Source: Neostapfia colusana (lineage: Eukaryota > Streptophyta > Magnoliopsida > Poales > Poaceae). Taken from it: a DNA stretch of 64,000 nt. Each line of letters begins with the position of its first letter. Position 1 is the first letter of the stretch. Under the pieces are notes generated by a model. That model was not told the DNA's origin. It did no database searches and saw only the letters and a program-made list of their open reading frames with translations. This document shows, piece by piece, positions 47,894 to 59,289 of the stretch. The DNA lies in the NCBI GenBank assembly GCA_030760725.1, contig JASWHV010000019.1, positions 35,281,944 to 35,345,943 of the forward strand, given 5' to 3'. The position numbers were made by a program, and so were the translations under genes.

Positions 47894-48838
47894 ATGACAG
47901 CAGACAAACAGTTGGAGAACGGGTGGGTTGTATCCCACTGTTCTCACCACAGCGGTTGTCCGGAAACATTGAGGCGGATGCTTCAATATTTCGGATATAA
48001 TCAGATGCCACAGTACTTTGCCAAGGAAGAAGGCGAAGAGGAGAACAAGACGTGGACAATCCATGTCGAAGTCCCTGCAGGACCTATGCCACCCGGTTGG
48101 GTGCCGTTCACGGTTACGGTGAGAGGAAGACAACCGGAAGGGATGTGGCAAGTGGCAGCCCGTGACACTATGTCACGTTTCTGCCAACTACACGTGCAGG
48201 CTATGGAGGACACTCCATACGCGCTCGTTCCGGTAGAGGGACGGGATCAGCATGCGTGGGAAGAGAGATACCTGGAGGCAACGGACCCGAGTTGCCCAAG
48301 GTACAACCCCGCGGAGGCAAATCTCAGTCTCCAGATGAGGGCAGGAAACGCCGTGATGGACAACCAAGCTGTTCATACGGAGCATCTCGCCACAAATCTC
48401 AAGGAGAGCATGAGCCGTGGAGACCATTTTGATAGTGCTCACAGCGCACTCCGTAATGTGCTCCTTCGGACGATCAAACGACTGAATGAACAACACGATC
48501 AGTTGCGTCGTCTGAAGAAGGCAAAGAAGGAGAGCCGTGTTGACATCGCGGCGTTGCAAGAACTGGTACAGAATCTGACCCAGCAGAACGAGGACCTTGC
48601 TCAAGAGCGAGACGACGCTATTGAGGAAGGCCAAGGCTGGGAAGAGGACTACAACCAGGCTATGGACGAGGTGCATGCTTTGCAGGACCTCGTACCTCCG
48701 GTATTGGGCATACCGGTGGTCTTGGGTCTTCCAGCAATGGGAGAACCCGGGATGGGAGAAGAGGTGGTAGATCCAGAGCCACCAGCAGAGGTACCGGAGG
48801 AGGACGACCCACAGGAGGTCGAGTTCTACTCCGAGTAG
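47894..48838 (+). CDS. Additional ORF (aORF) upstream of gag, first unit, 314 codons
   Basis: I do not recognise a named family. It is neither gag nor env. Residues 25-100 (LRRMLQYFGY, WTIHVEVP, FTVTVRGRQPEGMWQVAARDTMSRFCQL) suggest helix, three strands, helix, as in double-stranded RNA-binding domains. This is inferred from pattern only. A long charged coiled coil follows at about 180-265 (LRRLKKAKKESR, LQELVQNLTQQNEDLAQERDD), and the C-terminus is acidic and Pro-rich (285-314). There is no signal peptide or membrane segment. The start is ATG 47894, immediately after a splice-acceptor-like TTTTTACAG. It is unbroken here even though gag-pol next to it has four stops. Extra ORFs in this position are known in some grass retrotransposons; their role is unsettled. 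Confidence 0.8.
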   Translation: MTADKQLENGWVVSHCSHHSGCPETLRRMLQYFGYNQMPQYFAKEEGEEENKTWTIHVEVPAGPMPPGWVPFTVTVRGRQPEGMWQVAARDTMSRFCQLHVQAMEDTPYALVPVEGRDQHAWEERYLEATDPSCPRYNPAEANLSLQMRAGNAVMDNQAVHTEHLATNLKESMSRGDHFDSAHSALRNVLLRTIKRLNEQHDQLRRLKKAKKESRVDIAALQELVQNLTQQNEDLAQERDDAIEEGQGWEEDYNQAMDEVHALQDLVPPVLGIPVVLGLPAMGEPGMGEEVVDPEPPAEVPEEDDPQEVEFYSE

Positions 48839-49110
48839 GGGGTTACAGTTGCCATGTAGGGCAGCTAGGGTAGTGTAGCCCAAATTTTGTAATCAGTGAC
48901 ATGTCCTGTAGACAGTAGCGTATGTATAGGTAGTGACGACACGAGCACGACTTCTCGGAGACCCGAGAATAATTTATATTGTATAAAGTTTATACTTTAT
49001 CAATATATGTGAATGTTGTGCAAACTAATCATGTGTCACTTCAATACCTACTGTTACATATGGAATTTTAAGTAAGACATGTGCTAAACGCTGCTGTTTT
49101 AAATTTCAGA
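48839..49110 (+). other. aORF-gag spacer, first unit: two hairpins and a splice-acceptor-like end
   Basis: TTCTCGG-AGAC-CCGAGAA (48952-48969) and ATAAAGT-TTAT-ACTTTAT (48983-49000) form perfect 7-bp stems. A weak 5' splice site TAG/GTAGTG has its exon end at 48929. A branch-like TGCTAAAC (about 49082) and TTTTAAATTTCAG (AG at 49108-49109) precede ATG 49111. All are kept in the second unit. Confidence 0.65.
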
Positions 49111-50112
49111 ATGACGCGTACTCGTGCCAACCCTGATGTTGGGGGTACTAGCCAAGGGGGAGAGACCTCCCAACAGCCTCCCGAGGACTCCTCGCGACAA
49201 CAACAACAACAGCAGCAACAGCAACAGCGAACACCGCCACCGCCACTGCCAACGGTTACATTGGCCGACATCGTCGCGGCAATGGCGGGTTCACATCAGC
49301 AGCACACGGAGTTGCTGCAAACGCTTATCGCCAATACGTCTCACCCAGAGAGACATCAAGACCGTGAGGAGCGACAACAGAGCTCCTACTCCAACTTCCT
49401 GGCGACTCATCCCCCTGTATTCTCAAGGGTGGATGAACCTCTTGACGCGGACAACTGGCTCCGCACCACAGAGATGAAGTTCAGCCTGCTCCAGATAAGC
49501 GAGCAGCGCAAGACTCAATTCGCGGTCCAGCAGCTCCAAGGATCCGCGAGTGCATGGTGGGCCAGCTTCTGTGTTTCACAGCGCACCGACTGAGTGATGA
49601 CCTGGACGGAGTTCCGGACGGCCTTCAGGGCCTATCACATACCGCCAGGTCTAATGAAGAGGAAGACGCAGGAGTTCCTGCACCTGCAGCAAGGGAGCCG
49701 GAACGCACTGGAATACTCCAGGGCGTTCAACGATCTCGCGCTCTACGCGTCGTATCACGCAGATACCGACGAGAAGCGGCGGGAACACTTTTACCAGGGG
49801 CTTAATCCACTCCTGGAGGACAAGTTGGCGATGTTCAATCGCGGCAGCCTCAACAATATCATTGATGCTGCGATTGTTCAGAAGGACTCCGGCAAGGAGT
49901 TAGCGGCGGCGGAGAGAAAGCGAAGCGCGCTGCAGAGCAGCGGAGAAGGAGGCGGTCCTTCTCAGAAGTTTCAGATGGTGAATCGCCCACCATCAGGTCC
50001 ACGCTGGCAGCCACCACAGCGGTCGATGCCATTCCACAGTCGGCCGTACTCTTCACCGGCATTCAAGCCGGCACTGCCAGTACCACCTCCGTAACAACAG
50101 CAGCAGCAGGCG
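49111..50112 (+). pseudogene. gag: G1 gag, first unit (two nonsense codons)
   Basis: ATG 49111 (MTRTRANPDVGG) is chosen because the bases before it look like a splice acceptor. A Gln run of about ten codons (CAA/CAG) and a Pro-rich stretch follow, then the retrotransposon gag domain (AWWASFC, TWTEFRTAFRAYHIPPGLMKRKTQEFL, EYSRAFNDLALYA). TGA at 49591 replaces CGA (Arg in the second unit) and TAA at 50092 replaces CAA (Gln). Both are C to T changes. The frame continues unchanged into the CCHC and pol part, so Gag and Pol are one reading frame in this family. Confidence 0.92.
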
Positions 50113-52395
50113 ATGCCGCGTGCGTATGCACCTCAGCAGCGCATGCTGGGCTTTCGTCCCCCGAGCACTACACCAGCAGCGGCCACGTGTTACAAGTGTG
50201 GTCGTCCAGGACACTTCGCGAGCAGTTGCCCGGAGAGGCAAGGCGGCGGAGTGGCACCGCAGTTTCCTGGGAGGAATCAACCCCGGAAACCTACTAATGC
50301 GCGGCGGGCAAACCCTAGGCCCGGCACCGTCCACCAGCTTGCAATAGAGGACGTGCCAGAGGGTGAGCCAATCCTTGCGGGTATGTTCCAACTCCACCAG
50401 CATCCCGCTATAGTACTATTTGATTCAGGCGCCACGCATAGTTTCATTAGCCAAGCTTTCATTGATAAAAACAGCTTGCAAATACTACCCACCGATAGTC
50501 CTTATGTGATCTGTTCACCGGGTGGGAAAATTTCAGCAAGCATGATGGTCCCAAAAGCGCCATTGTGCTTAGAGGGTAGAGTCTACCCTACGTCTCTCAT
50601 AAGCGTAGAGGGACAAAAGGTTGATGTCATTCTAGGGATGTCGTTGTTAACCCGCCACGGCGCTGTTTTAGACACCGTCCTTCGAGTCGTGCACTTGAAC
50701 TCAGAAGTGCACGAGTCTCACTCATTATTTCTGGACAGTACAGAAATAAAACTTCCAAGTGTCTATCAAGCCACAACCATCAGATTGGAGGATATTCCAG
50801 TGGTCCGAGAGTTCCCTGATGTATTCCCGGACGATTTGCCGGGGATGCCACCCGATAGAGAGGTGGAGTTCAAGATTGAACTTGCACCGGGAACCATGCC
50901 AATATCCCGAAGGCCGTACAAGATGGCGCCCAAGGAGTTGGCTGAACTGAAGACTCAGCTCACGGACCTTCTGGAGAAGGGTTTTATTAGGCCGAACTCC
51001 TCGCCATGGGGCTGTTCGGCATTATTTGTGAAGAAGAAGGATGAGACGTTACGGCTTTGCGTGGACTATCGTCCATTAAATGCCGTAACCATCAAGAACA
51101 AGTACCCGTTGCCACGGATTGACATGTTGTTTGATCAGTTGGTCGAAGCAAAGATCTTTTCCAAGATGGACTTAAGATCCGGGTACCATCAGATTAAGAT
51201 AATGGCGGAGGACATTCCAAAGACAGCTTTCTCGACAAGGTACGGACTTTATGAGTACCTGGTCATGTCCTTCGGCCTCACCAATGCTCCAGCTCACTTC
51301 ATGTACTTGATGAACTCGGTATTCATGCCGGATCTGGACAAGTTTGTCGTGGTCTTCATCGACGACATCCTGGTATATTCCAAGTCGGAAGAAGATCACA
51401 AGAAGCATCTGCGTATAGTCTTGCAACGGCTGCGGGATCACAAGTTATACGCGAAATTCAGCAAATGCGAGTTTTGGATATCGCAAGTACCTTTCCTCGG
51501 GCATATCATCTCAGCGGAGGGTATCGCTGTAGACCCGAGCAAGATTACTCAAGTGCTGAATTGGAAATCCCCGAGAACTGTTCACGAGGTACGGAGTTTC
51601 CTCGGACTCACGGGATATTATCGGAGGTTCATTCCGAACTTCTCGAAGATTGCCAAGCCAATGACAGAGCTGCGGAAGAAGGCTACCAAATATGTTTGGA
51701 GTCCAGCATGTGAAGCAGCATTCAATGCTTTAGTCAAGCACCTGACATCAGCACTGGTTTTGGCGCAGCCAGACACAACAAAACCGTTCGATGTGTACTG
51801 CGATGCATCCGGCATTGGGCTCGGATGTGTGCTGATGCAAGACCGAAGAGTGGTCGCGTATGGATCACGGCAGCTTAGAAACCATGAGCAGAATTATCCA
51901 ACCCACGACTTGGAGCTCGCTGCCGTAGTACTTGCACTGAAAATGTGGAGGCACTACCTACTCAGTAACCTCGTACATTTATATACCGACCACAAAAGCC
52001 TCAAGTACATATTCACTCAGAAGGAGCTGAAAATGAGGCAGCAAATATGGTTAGAATTGATAAATGATTATGAAATAGAGATCCATTATCATCCGGGCAA
52101 GGCAAAGGTAGTGGCAGATGCGCTGAGCCGCAAGTCACACGTCAACAATCTGACCATCACACCGTTGGAAGAGAGCGAACCACCACTACATGTGATTCCA
52201 CACGGAGCTCTCTACAACCTAGCTTTGATCCCCACCATCCGTGAAGAGATAGCGGCAGCCCAGAAGAATGACAAGGGCATGTCGCATTTGCGGAGACGTG
52301 TAGACAGTGGGGAGTTGAAATGTTTCTGGAAGGACGGAGACGGCGTCCTATGGTTCAAGGACCGGATCGTCGTACCCCGTAACCCGGAATTATGA
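50113..52395 (+). CDS. pol: G1 Pol, first unit: CCHC, protease, RT, RNase H (760 codons)
   Basis: Open from after the second gag stop to TGA at 52393. Counting from MPRAYAP: zinc knuckle C26, C29, H34, C39; aspartic protease DSG at 104-106 ([13 protein letters not shown]); RT from about 230 to 460 with D353 (KMDLRSG) and the palm box FIDD at 415-418; RNase H with D564 (CDASGIG), E601 (LELAAVV) and D626 (LYTDHKSL). All key catalytic residues are present. The stop at 52393 replaces an Arg codon of the second unit (LRKK), just before integrase. As the ATG here is internal, the real product would be a Gag-Pol polyprotein. Confidence 0.93.
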   Translation: MPRAYAPQQRMLGFRPPSTTPAAATCYKCGRPGHFASSCPERQGGGVAPQFPGRNQPRKPTNARRANPRPGTVHQLAIEDVPEGEPILAGMFQLHQHPAIVLFDSGATHSFISQAFIDKNSLQILPTDSPYVICSPGGKISASMMVPKAPLCLEGRVYPTSLISVEGQKVDVILGMSLLTRHGAVLDTVLRVVHLNSEVHESHSLFLDSTEIKLPSVYQATTIRLEDIPVVREFPDVFPDDLPGMPPDREVEFKIELAPGTMPISRRPYKMAPKELAELKTQLTDLLEKGFIRPNSSPWGCSALFVKKKDETLRLCVDYRPLNAVTIKNKYPLPRIDMLFDQLVEAKIFSKMDLRSGYHQIKIMAEDIPKTAFSTRYGLYEYLVMSFGLTNAPAHFMYLMNSVFMPDLDKFVVVFIDDILVYSKSEEDHKKHLRIVLQRLRDHKLYAKFSKCEFWISQVPFLGHIISAEGIAVDPSKITQVLNWKSPRTVHEVRSFLGLTGYYRRFIPNFSKIAKPMTELRKKATKYVWSPACEAAFNALVKHLTSALVLAQPDTTKPFDVYCDASGIGLGCVLMQDRRVVAYGSRQLRNHEQNYPTHDLELAAVVLALKMWRHYLLSNLVHLYTDHKSLKYIFTQKELKMRQQIWLELINDYEIEIHYHPGKAKVVADALSRKSHVNNLTITPLEESEPPLHVIPHGALYNLALIPTIREEIAAAQKNDKGMSHLRRRVDSGELKCFWKDGDGVLWFKDRIVVPRNPEL

Positions 52396-53641
52396 AAGAA
52401 GATCTTTGATGAGGCTCACTTGTCAAAGTTTTCTATTCACCCCGGCAGCAACAAGATGTATCAAGAACTCAGAAGCAAGTTTTGGTGGATACGGATGAAG
52501 CGTGAGGCTGCAAAATACGTGTCCGAGTGTGATACATGTCGAAGGGTGAAGGCAGACTATATGCGGAAACCGGGACTGCTACAACCACTGGGCATTCCTG
52601 CCTGGAAGTGGGAGGACGTGAGCATGGATTTCATCGTCGGTTTACCCACCACCTTGCAGAAACATGATTCTGTGTGGGTGATCGTCGACCGGCTCACCAA
52701 AGTTGCTCATTTCATCCCGGTCAACACAAACTACAACGGCAAGAAGTACGCTGAACTATACATCTCACGGATCCTATGCTTGTACGGCGTACCCCGTACA
52801 ATCATATCGGATCGGGGTACTTTATTTGTGTCCCGTTTTTGGGAGCAGCTGCACGCTGCCTTGGGGACGAAGCTGATCCGTAGTTCAGCATACGACCCGC
52901 AGACGGACGGACAAACCGAGCGGGTAAATCAGATCTTAGAAGACATGCTACGAGCTTGCGCTATCAACCACGACAAGAATTGGGATGATCACTTGCCGTT
53001 AGCCGAGTTCTCGTACAACAATGGGTACCAAGCCAGCATCAAGATGGCGCCCTACGAGGCGCTATACGGACGGAAATGCCGCACACCACTGAATTGGTGT
53101 GAATCTGGCGAAAGGGTTACCTTCGGGATTGACCTCGTCAACAACGCGGAAGAAAAGGTTCGACTGATTCAAGCAAACCCAAAAGCCGCTCAATCCTGTC
53201 AGAAACAGTATGCGGACCGGAGAAGGTGCCCATTACAATTCGAAGTGGGAGATCACGTATATCTACGTGTATCTCCAATGAAGGGCGTAAACAGATTTGG
53301 GGTGAGAGATTACCGAAAGATGTGGATCAGTGGCATACCAGCTAAAATTACCAGAAGCACTTTCCGGTGTGCACGACGTCTTTCACATTGCCCAGCTGAG
53401 GAAGTGTCTTAAGCTATCAACTACCGTTCAGCTAGAAGATATTGAAGAACTGCAACCGGATCTCACCTATCGGGAGGAACCGGTGCAGATTATTGATGAA
53501 AAGGCCCGAACCACACGCCACCGTACGTTGTGGTTCTAGAAGGTTCTATGGAGTAATCACTCCGTGGATGAAGCGACATGGGAGAGCGAAGAATTTCTTC
53601 GCGCTAACTACCCCAACTTTTTCACGTCGCATATCCGGTAA
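52396..53641 (+). pseudogene. pol: G1 integrase and chromodomain, first unit (deletion and nonsense codon)
   Basis: The zinc finger ([12 protein letters not shown]) and DDE core ([21 protein letters not shown]) are intact in the frame to 53310. There a deletion of about 37 bases removes the [11 protein letters not shown] block and shifts the frame. The rest ([17 protein letters not shown], then the chromodomain) is read in another frame from about 53330. A Tyr codon is TAG at 53537-53539 (LWF-stop), and the natural stop is TAA 53639-53641. The chromodomain is therefore disconnected from the integrase. Confidence 0.92.
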
Positions 53642-53697
53642 TTTTCCACCGTCCTCTCTCTCATATTCACCTTATAATCTTGGGACGAGATTCTTTT

Positions 53698-53710
53698 AAG
53701 GGGGGAGGAA
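53698..53710 (+). other. G1 polypurine tract, first unit
   Basis: AAGGGGGGAGGAA directly before the middle LTR (TGTAAGGG). Confidence 0.9.
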
Positions 53711-56574
53711 TGTAAGGGCCTCAGTTTTTGACACATATTTGAAGTGTTCATCACCATACACACACACCTCATTTGAGGAAAGTTGATGAACACAAATGAA
53801 GAGCAAGTAACCACCATCAACATGCTCATTAGAGAACAAACTCACATATTGAAAAAGTGGTATTTCCCACATGTGATATAGGTGGGCTGGACATATGAAA
53901 ACTCCTACACATTGCTAAGGATGTCCATGCCAAGTTTCACCCAAATTCAAAACCTTTTTGAGGACATTTTGGGTATAGTTAGAAAGAGGACAGTTTGAAA
54001 CCATATTCAAATTCAAACTGTTTTTATCCCATGAATTTAAAAGTGGGAGGCATATTCTTATTCAGCACATTTTTGTGAGCTCACACACCAATTTTCACTC
54101 CATTTGGAGTTGCTCTTGACATGAGCTAAGTGGGGCAAAATTCAAACTTTATTTGAATTCAAAACTGAACTTGTGCTGAAATTCATTCAAACCAAACCCA
54201 ATTTGAATTCTAATCAATTCAAATGGCTCATGGGTAAATAATTTGAATCACCAGGGGTATTATGGGGCTCACTGTTTACAACAGTGATTAGGAGTAAATT
54301 TCAGAGGTTAAAACCCAAGGTGGGACCCACATGTCATAGAGAGAAGGAGGCAAAACTTGCACACAAAGTCACAGCCTCGGTGGGAAATTCCACCGAGCAG
54401 CTGTGTGCTGTGCCACCGAGCAGCCACCGGCGCCACCAGCTGCTTCCCCTCTACGCACGCTGGCGCCCAGGGCGGCTTGCTTGTGCCCCCACGTGACCGG
54501 CACCGCCTCAGCAGAGCAGGAGTCGGCCGGCTTTATCTCCTCGCGTGCAAACCGAGCAGCGGCATTGTTTCTCGCCGCAGCTCACTGCTCAATCGGGAAA
54601 ACCAGCAAAACAATCTCCTCCTTCGTTCCTGAGCTGCTAGACAGCAACCTGAGGTCGCACTCCACCTCCCCAACGCCAGAAACCCCGAGCTCCGACCTCC
54701 TTTGCCCGAAAACGATCGCCACCGCGGCGACCAAGCCTCAGCCGAGAGTCAGGCGCCCGTGGACAATGTTCCACAGGCGTTTTCACGGTCCAGCAAGAGA
54801 GGCAACAGGAGCGCGCGACCACCGTGCTGCTCTCCTCCAAGTTTGGAAGCAAACCGTGAAGAATCCACAGAGAATTTCCAGTTTTTGCTCCGGCGACCGC
54901 AAACCAAGCTTCCGGTATGGATTCTTCAAATTCTCGCTCTATGATCTTTCGGTGGTTATCAAATCTTGCACATAGACGCTGGACTAGCCGTCGATCAAGT
55001 TCTTTTCTGCATCCGTGGCCAGAAACTGTCTAGGAGTGACGAATTTCGAGCTCGATCAAGGGCGGTCATGGCGGGCACCATTGGTCACATGGTGCCGACC
55101 GACTTGCCGCCATCCCTTAACCCTTTTGACACCTTGTCGAGCTTCCTAGAGGTACACTGATGCTGTAGGACCGTTTGTTCGAGGTGTTGGCGGGTTAGAA
55201 CCCATGATCGACGGCGCCGAATCTCAACCGAGGCCGCGGCACGTCGCCGGGCTATTTGCGGTCACCCCCAGCCCGACCTGACACCACCGACGTGTTCCTC
55301 GATGTCGACAACCCCTGTCGGCGAGTTTCAGACCATGGGAGGTCAGGCAGCAGCGAGCCGGCGAGCTCCGGGTCTGCTCCGGCGAGGTCGGCGGCGCGGG
55401 CGCGAGAGAGCGGCGGGAGGAAGACGAAGCCGGCTGGCCCACGTGTCAGCGGTTGAAGAATTTAAATCGGGATCAGATGTGGCCAGGATCGGCTGTGCTG
55501 GCGCGCAAATACCCTGTGGACCTCAGTGTGCCGGACACCTCCGCGCTCAACACGTGTCCCAGCGGGCCCCCGCGAGTTTAAACTTTTTCCCCGATTTTCA
55601 GATTTCCTTCAAACTTCAAATCCTCATAACTTGAGATAGAAAACTCCAAATCGAGTGAACCAAATTTTATTGGATTCAGCTCTCTGAGCACTTTCCAGGA
55701 AATCAAGTTTCACTTCATGAAAACCCTTAATTCCTCATCATTAATTCCTCAAAATTTAAAATGTTGGGAATTTTAACTGGAGAATCCTTTGGAGGAAAAT
55801 CCTGAAATTTTGCTGGGATATTCACCAAAATATCCCTGAACTACCATAAAAAGTTCAGATCCATTTGAGCTAATTTGGTCCACCTAATGGTGTGATTAGT
55901 GAAACTGTTCCAGAGAAAATGAAAATGTTCAGAAACATTTTCAGAATTTCCTCTGAAATTGTTTAGCTCATATCTGTAGCTAGGAACCTTAAAATTAAGT
56001 GAGACCAACTCCATTAGAACCCTCTGAAAATCTAGTTTTCAGAAAGTCATAGTTCATTTCATGAAAATCCTTAGAACACCCTAAAAGCCTTCAATTAAGG
56101 TCAAGTACATAATTAATTGTGGAGGGCTCAACCGAGCTTTGCTGCAACTAAAACTTGACCAAGTCTCTGTTTAGGTTGTAACCAAGCCACAGTAAAAGTT
56201 TCACAGTCATTGGGTCTGTCTAGTGGGAGTTATAGACTTCACAACTTCAAACTCAATACAAATGCATTTAAATTGATACATGTACCTCTTCTATCATGTA
56301 GTCGCTAAGGTCGAGGAGGAACCCGAAGTCCTAGACTTCGTTACTCCGGAGGAACAACTAGCCTACGACCAAGAGCAGCAAGGCAAGCTCCGGTTTGCAT
56401 TAACCTTTTACAAATTTTTATTGTTTTGAGCACCTCTTTGAATACTATTATTCTTTGCATTAGAGTCTTGTTTGAAAACCCAAATGCATAGCCAAGAAAG
56501 CCATGGGTTGGGTTTAGGATTGCAAACCCCTTTAGCTACTGCCATGCTAAGATAGTGTAGGATTCGGTACAAGT

Positions 56575-56796
56575 CGAGTAGTTGGAACTACTCGCGAACA
56601 TAGGCTAGAGGCACTCGACTCAGGTAGAGATAGCACATGATACACATGGCAAGAAAAATGAGACCGAGCGGAGAGTAAGGGCAGCAGGACTTTGGGGCCT
56701 GTGTGCTATAGCTCCGCTTGTGTCGATTGAGGACCGAGCCGTGTTTGGGCCTGTTGAACCAGCTAGAACAGTACCGAAGACCTACCGGCTATATGG
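56575..56796 (+). promoter_or_regulatory. Palindrome and TATATGG box in G1 middle LTR
   Basis: Perfect CGAGTAGTTGGAACTACTCG at 56575-56594, with TATATGG at 56790-56796. If active, it would drive the second unit. Confidence 0.5.
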
Positions 56797-57728
56797 GAAC
56801 CGGGAAACTGATGTAACTCGGGTAGCTGGGTGTTGAGGCATAGCTGGTCGTTCAGAGGGTAGGTTGAGAGCTCGAGGTGTAAATCGGCTGGCGGCACTGA
56901 GATGCGCGTGCAGAGACCTCTTGCTCGGGACGATTGGACCGGTTCAACATTTGGCTAACGGGTGAAAGGTAGTTGCGTACGGCGTCCGTGATGGTTGTTG
57001 TAGGCAACATCGAGTACGGGCGTACGTGACGGGTTGTTCGGGTAACCCTGCAAGTGTAAATCGATTATAATCGCCGTCCCTCGCGGTCAGTGAGTACCAC
57101 TTGTTCACTGTACCGTGACGTAGAAAGAACAGGCTAGTTGCATGTTAAAATGTTGCTGATTGAAAGATGGACTTGATTGTTAATGATTTGCTGTAGTCTA
57201 GAGCTAACTAAAGTTCTTTTCAACTTTGGGCAATGTACATGAGAGAAATGCGTTTCTTGTTTGATTGCAGCTCTCTCATGTGCCTTAGCGTAAGGTTCTC
57301 CACAACCTGCTGCTAAAACTTGAAATTAATGTTCTACTAATTAGGCGAGTCCTTGCAAATGATTTTTACCTCATCTAACCCATCACCCCTCATGTCGAAG
57401 TTCCATGTTTAGGTGAGACGGGTCAGACTTGCTGAGCCTTCGTGCTCACTGCTTGTGTTTGAAGCTTTTTGCAGGGTTCTATGAGGAAGGGACTCCCGAA
57501 GAGGAGACGGAACCCCAGGAGGGGAACCCCGTCGAGTGGGAGTCGTGCACGCCACAGAGTTAGTGTGCGTGTGTGCTAGCAAGGACACATTCAAGGGCTG
57601 AACGTAGACTTGACGCGTAGTCTACGCCCGCGAGTGTAGACTGGACTTATTTTGCTGTAAACATGTTCATAAACTTGTTTATGTAATAAAATTTTGCTTC
57701 CGCTTTGTACCTTTGACGTGTGTTATCC

Positions 57729-57749
57729 GGTGCTGTGCTACGCAGCACC
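57729..57749 (+). other. Terminal hairpin of G1 middle LTR
   Basis: GGTGCTG, TGCTACG loop, CAGCACC, 39 bases after AATAAA. Confidence 0.6.
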
Positions 57750-57796
57750 CCTCAGCGTGATCCTGGCTCGACAAGACCGTTGGGGTCGTGTCACCG

Positions 57797-57808
57797 TGGT
57801 ATCAGAGC
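57797..57808 (+). other. G1 primer binding site, second unit
   Basis: TGGTATCAGAGC, three bases after the middle LTR. This proves that the middle LTR is also a 5' LTR. Confidence 0.92.
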
Positions 57809-59289
57809 TCGCTTGAGGTTTAACGCACTAAAAAGGTCATCTTTTTCAAAAATCCAGTGAGGGACGAGTTAGTAGCCCGTATAAGGATGTTATTAGTGTA
57901 TAGAAAGTGGCATATTAACTTATTTGATTATGTCGGAAAATCATGCATCTCGGGACGTTTATGTCTTGGGGGGTGCACGTAAGCGCTGTCCACCAGTGCG
58001 CACAAGCTGAAGGGTGGAGCCCCACGGGTGGCAGGTAACCCGACCCGCTTTGATATCCTCTGCGACTCTTCATGTCGTTTGGGGTATTCGAGCAACGTCT
58101 GTCCCTGGCATGCGTGGTGCAACTTGGGAGACCCCGTCACGTGGTCTGAAACATGAACACGTAACTCAAGGCGTGTTTGGCTTGAGAACATCCGGGCGAG
58201 TGATGATGGCCGGTTGTACTAACTGTATGGATTCCGGGCTCGGTGTGCAGCCGAGTCTGATGATTGTTTGAGTTTATGCAGGTAGCCTGACCACGAAACG
58301 GTAGACGTGTAGCATCCGTGTGCGAGTGACGTTTAGTGCCACTGAATTAACGTAGCCGGCTAAGTCCGGTATAGGTTTTTCTTTGTGAGGACGTAGTACC
58401 GACATAATCTGGTGACGCATCGACGTCACACCCCATTAAATGAACAACTTCATTTAAAACTTGAAGGTTTTGATATAAAGTAGTAAAACTTGATGTAACT
58501 CCTTCCCTTGAACACGATATTCAAAGTTAACAAGTTTTCAACTTATAGGTTGTTAAGGACAGAGTACTCTGGTTTCAGCTGAAGTAGGGCTGAAGTTGAT
58601 CAGAGGTTAGAGGTTGAGTTCTTTCGAGGTTAGGGTCATATGATACATTTCTGGAAATCTTTGGAAGAGCTTTACAACTCTTCTGTTGAGGTCCAGAGGT
58701 GTTTCATCCCTTAAGTACTCCAAAAATGCAGTAGAGTTGAAACTGTCCAGAAAACAGGACAGAGTAAAGACTCTCTGTAAACTCTCTGTAAATTGAGCAT
58801 AACTTCCTGCATAAAACTCCAAAAATAGAAAATGAGATAGTTATGGAAAGCTTATGAGATGGGTTACAACTTTGTAACAGGAAGTTTTGTCATATTGGGA
58901 GCAGAATTAACTGGAATTCTTGGATCAAATCAGTACCTAAAGCAGGGAGGTGCTGTCCAATTTTCTCCAGAAATTCTGTGAACTTTGACATCTCATAACT
59001 TTTGAACCAGGACAGATCTTAGGCCAAGAAAATACTTTCTGGAAAGCTACTGAAGTTAGCTTTAACTTTGATGGTGAGCTCCAGAATTGGTTTTTCTTTA
59101 ACATGACCTAAATCAGGTTGAGATGGAAACTGGTCAGAGCTGTCATGCAGACAGCAGATCAGCAGTCGAATTTGTTTAAATATGAACTGTATTTCCAACT
59201 TTTGTGGGTTTAATAACATGTCTTATGTTATAACTCAATGGTTTACTGTTTAAATAAATATTTGACATTTCTCAAATATATTTTTACAG
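57809..59289 (+). other. G1 leader, second unit
   Basis: Same length and order as the first leader. The candidate 5' splice site CAG/GTAGCC has its exon end at 58281, and TATTTTTACAG ends at 59289. No credible ORF. Confidence 0.6.

Larger units (their letters stand above)
53711..57793 (+). repeat. G1 middle LTR, shared by both units
   Basis: 4083 bases, TGTAAGGGCC to GGGGTCGTGTCA. It has a GC-rich core at about 54310-55580, palindrome 56575-56594, TATATGG 56790-56796, CTTGCTGAG near 57428, AATAAA 57685-57690, CTTCCGCT 57697-57704 and terminal hairpin 57729-57749. It keeps the segment that the first LTR lacks (about 57578-57629), which includes an 8-bp hairpin (57603-57626). A 190-codon ORF in the core (54403-54975) is broken in the first LTR and has no known domain. 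Confidence 0.94.

Noticed and set aside
48188..48883. Long leucine-rich minus-strand ORF opposite the aORF (also 59284-60084)
   Set aside because: It mirrors the CAG/GAG-rich coiled-coil codons of the aORF. Leucine-rich antisense frames follow from that composition, and it has no promoter or domain of its own.
49196..49228. CAA/CAG run as a microsatellite locus
   Set aside because: It is a Gln run inside gag, also present with fewer codons at 60400-60425, and not an independent repeat.
54403..54975. 190-codon ORF in the GC-rich core of the middle LTR
   Set aside because: The matching frame in the first LTR (43090-43395) is broken, no domain is visible, and GC-rich DNA gives long chance frames.
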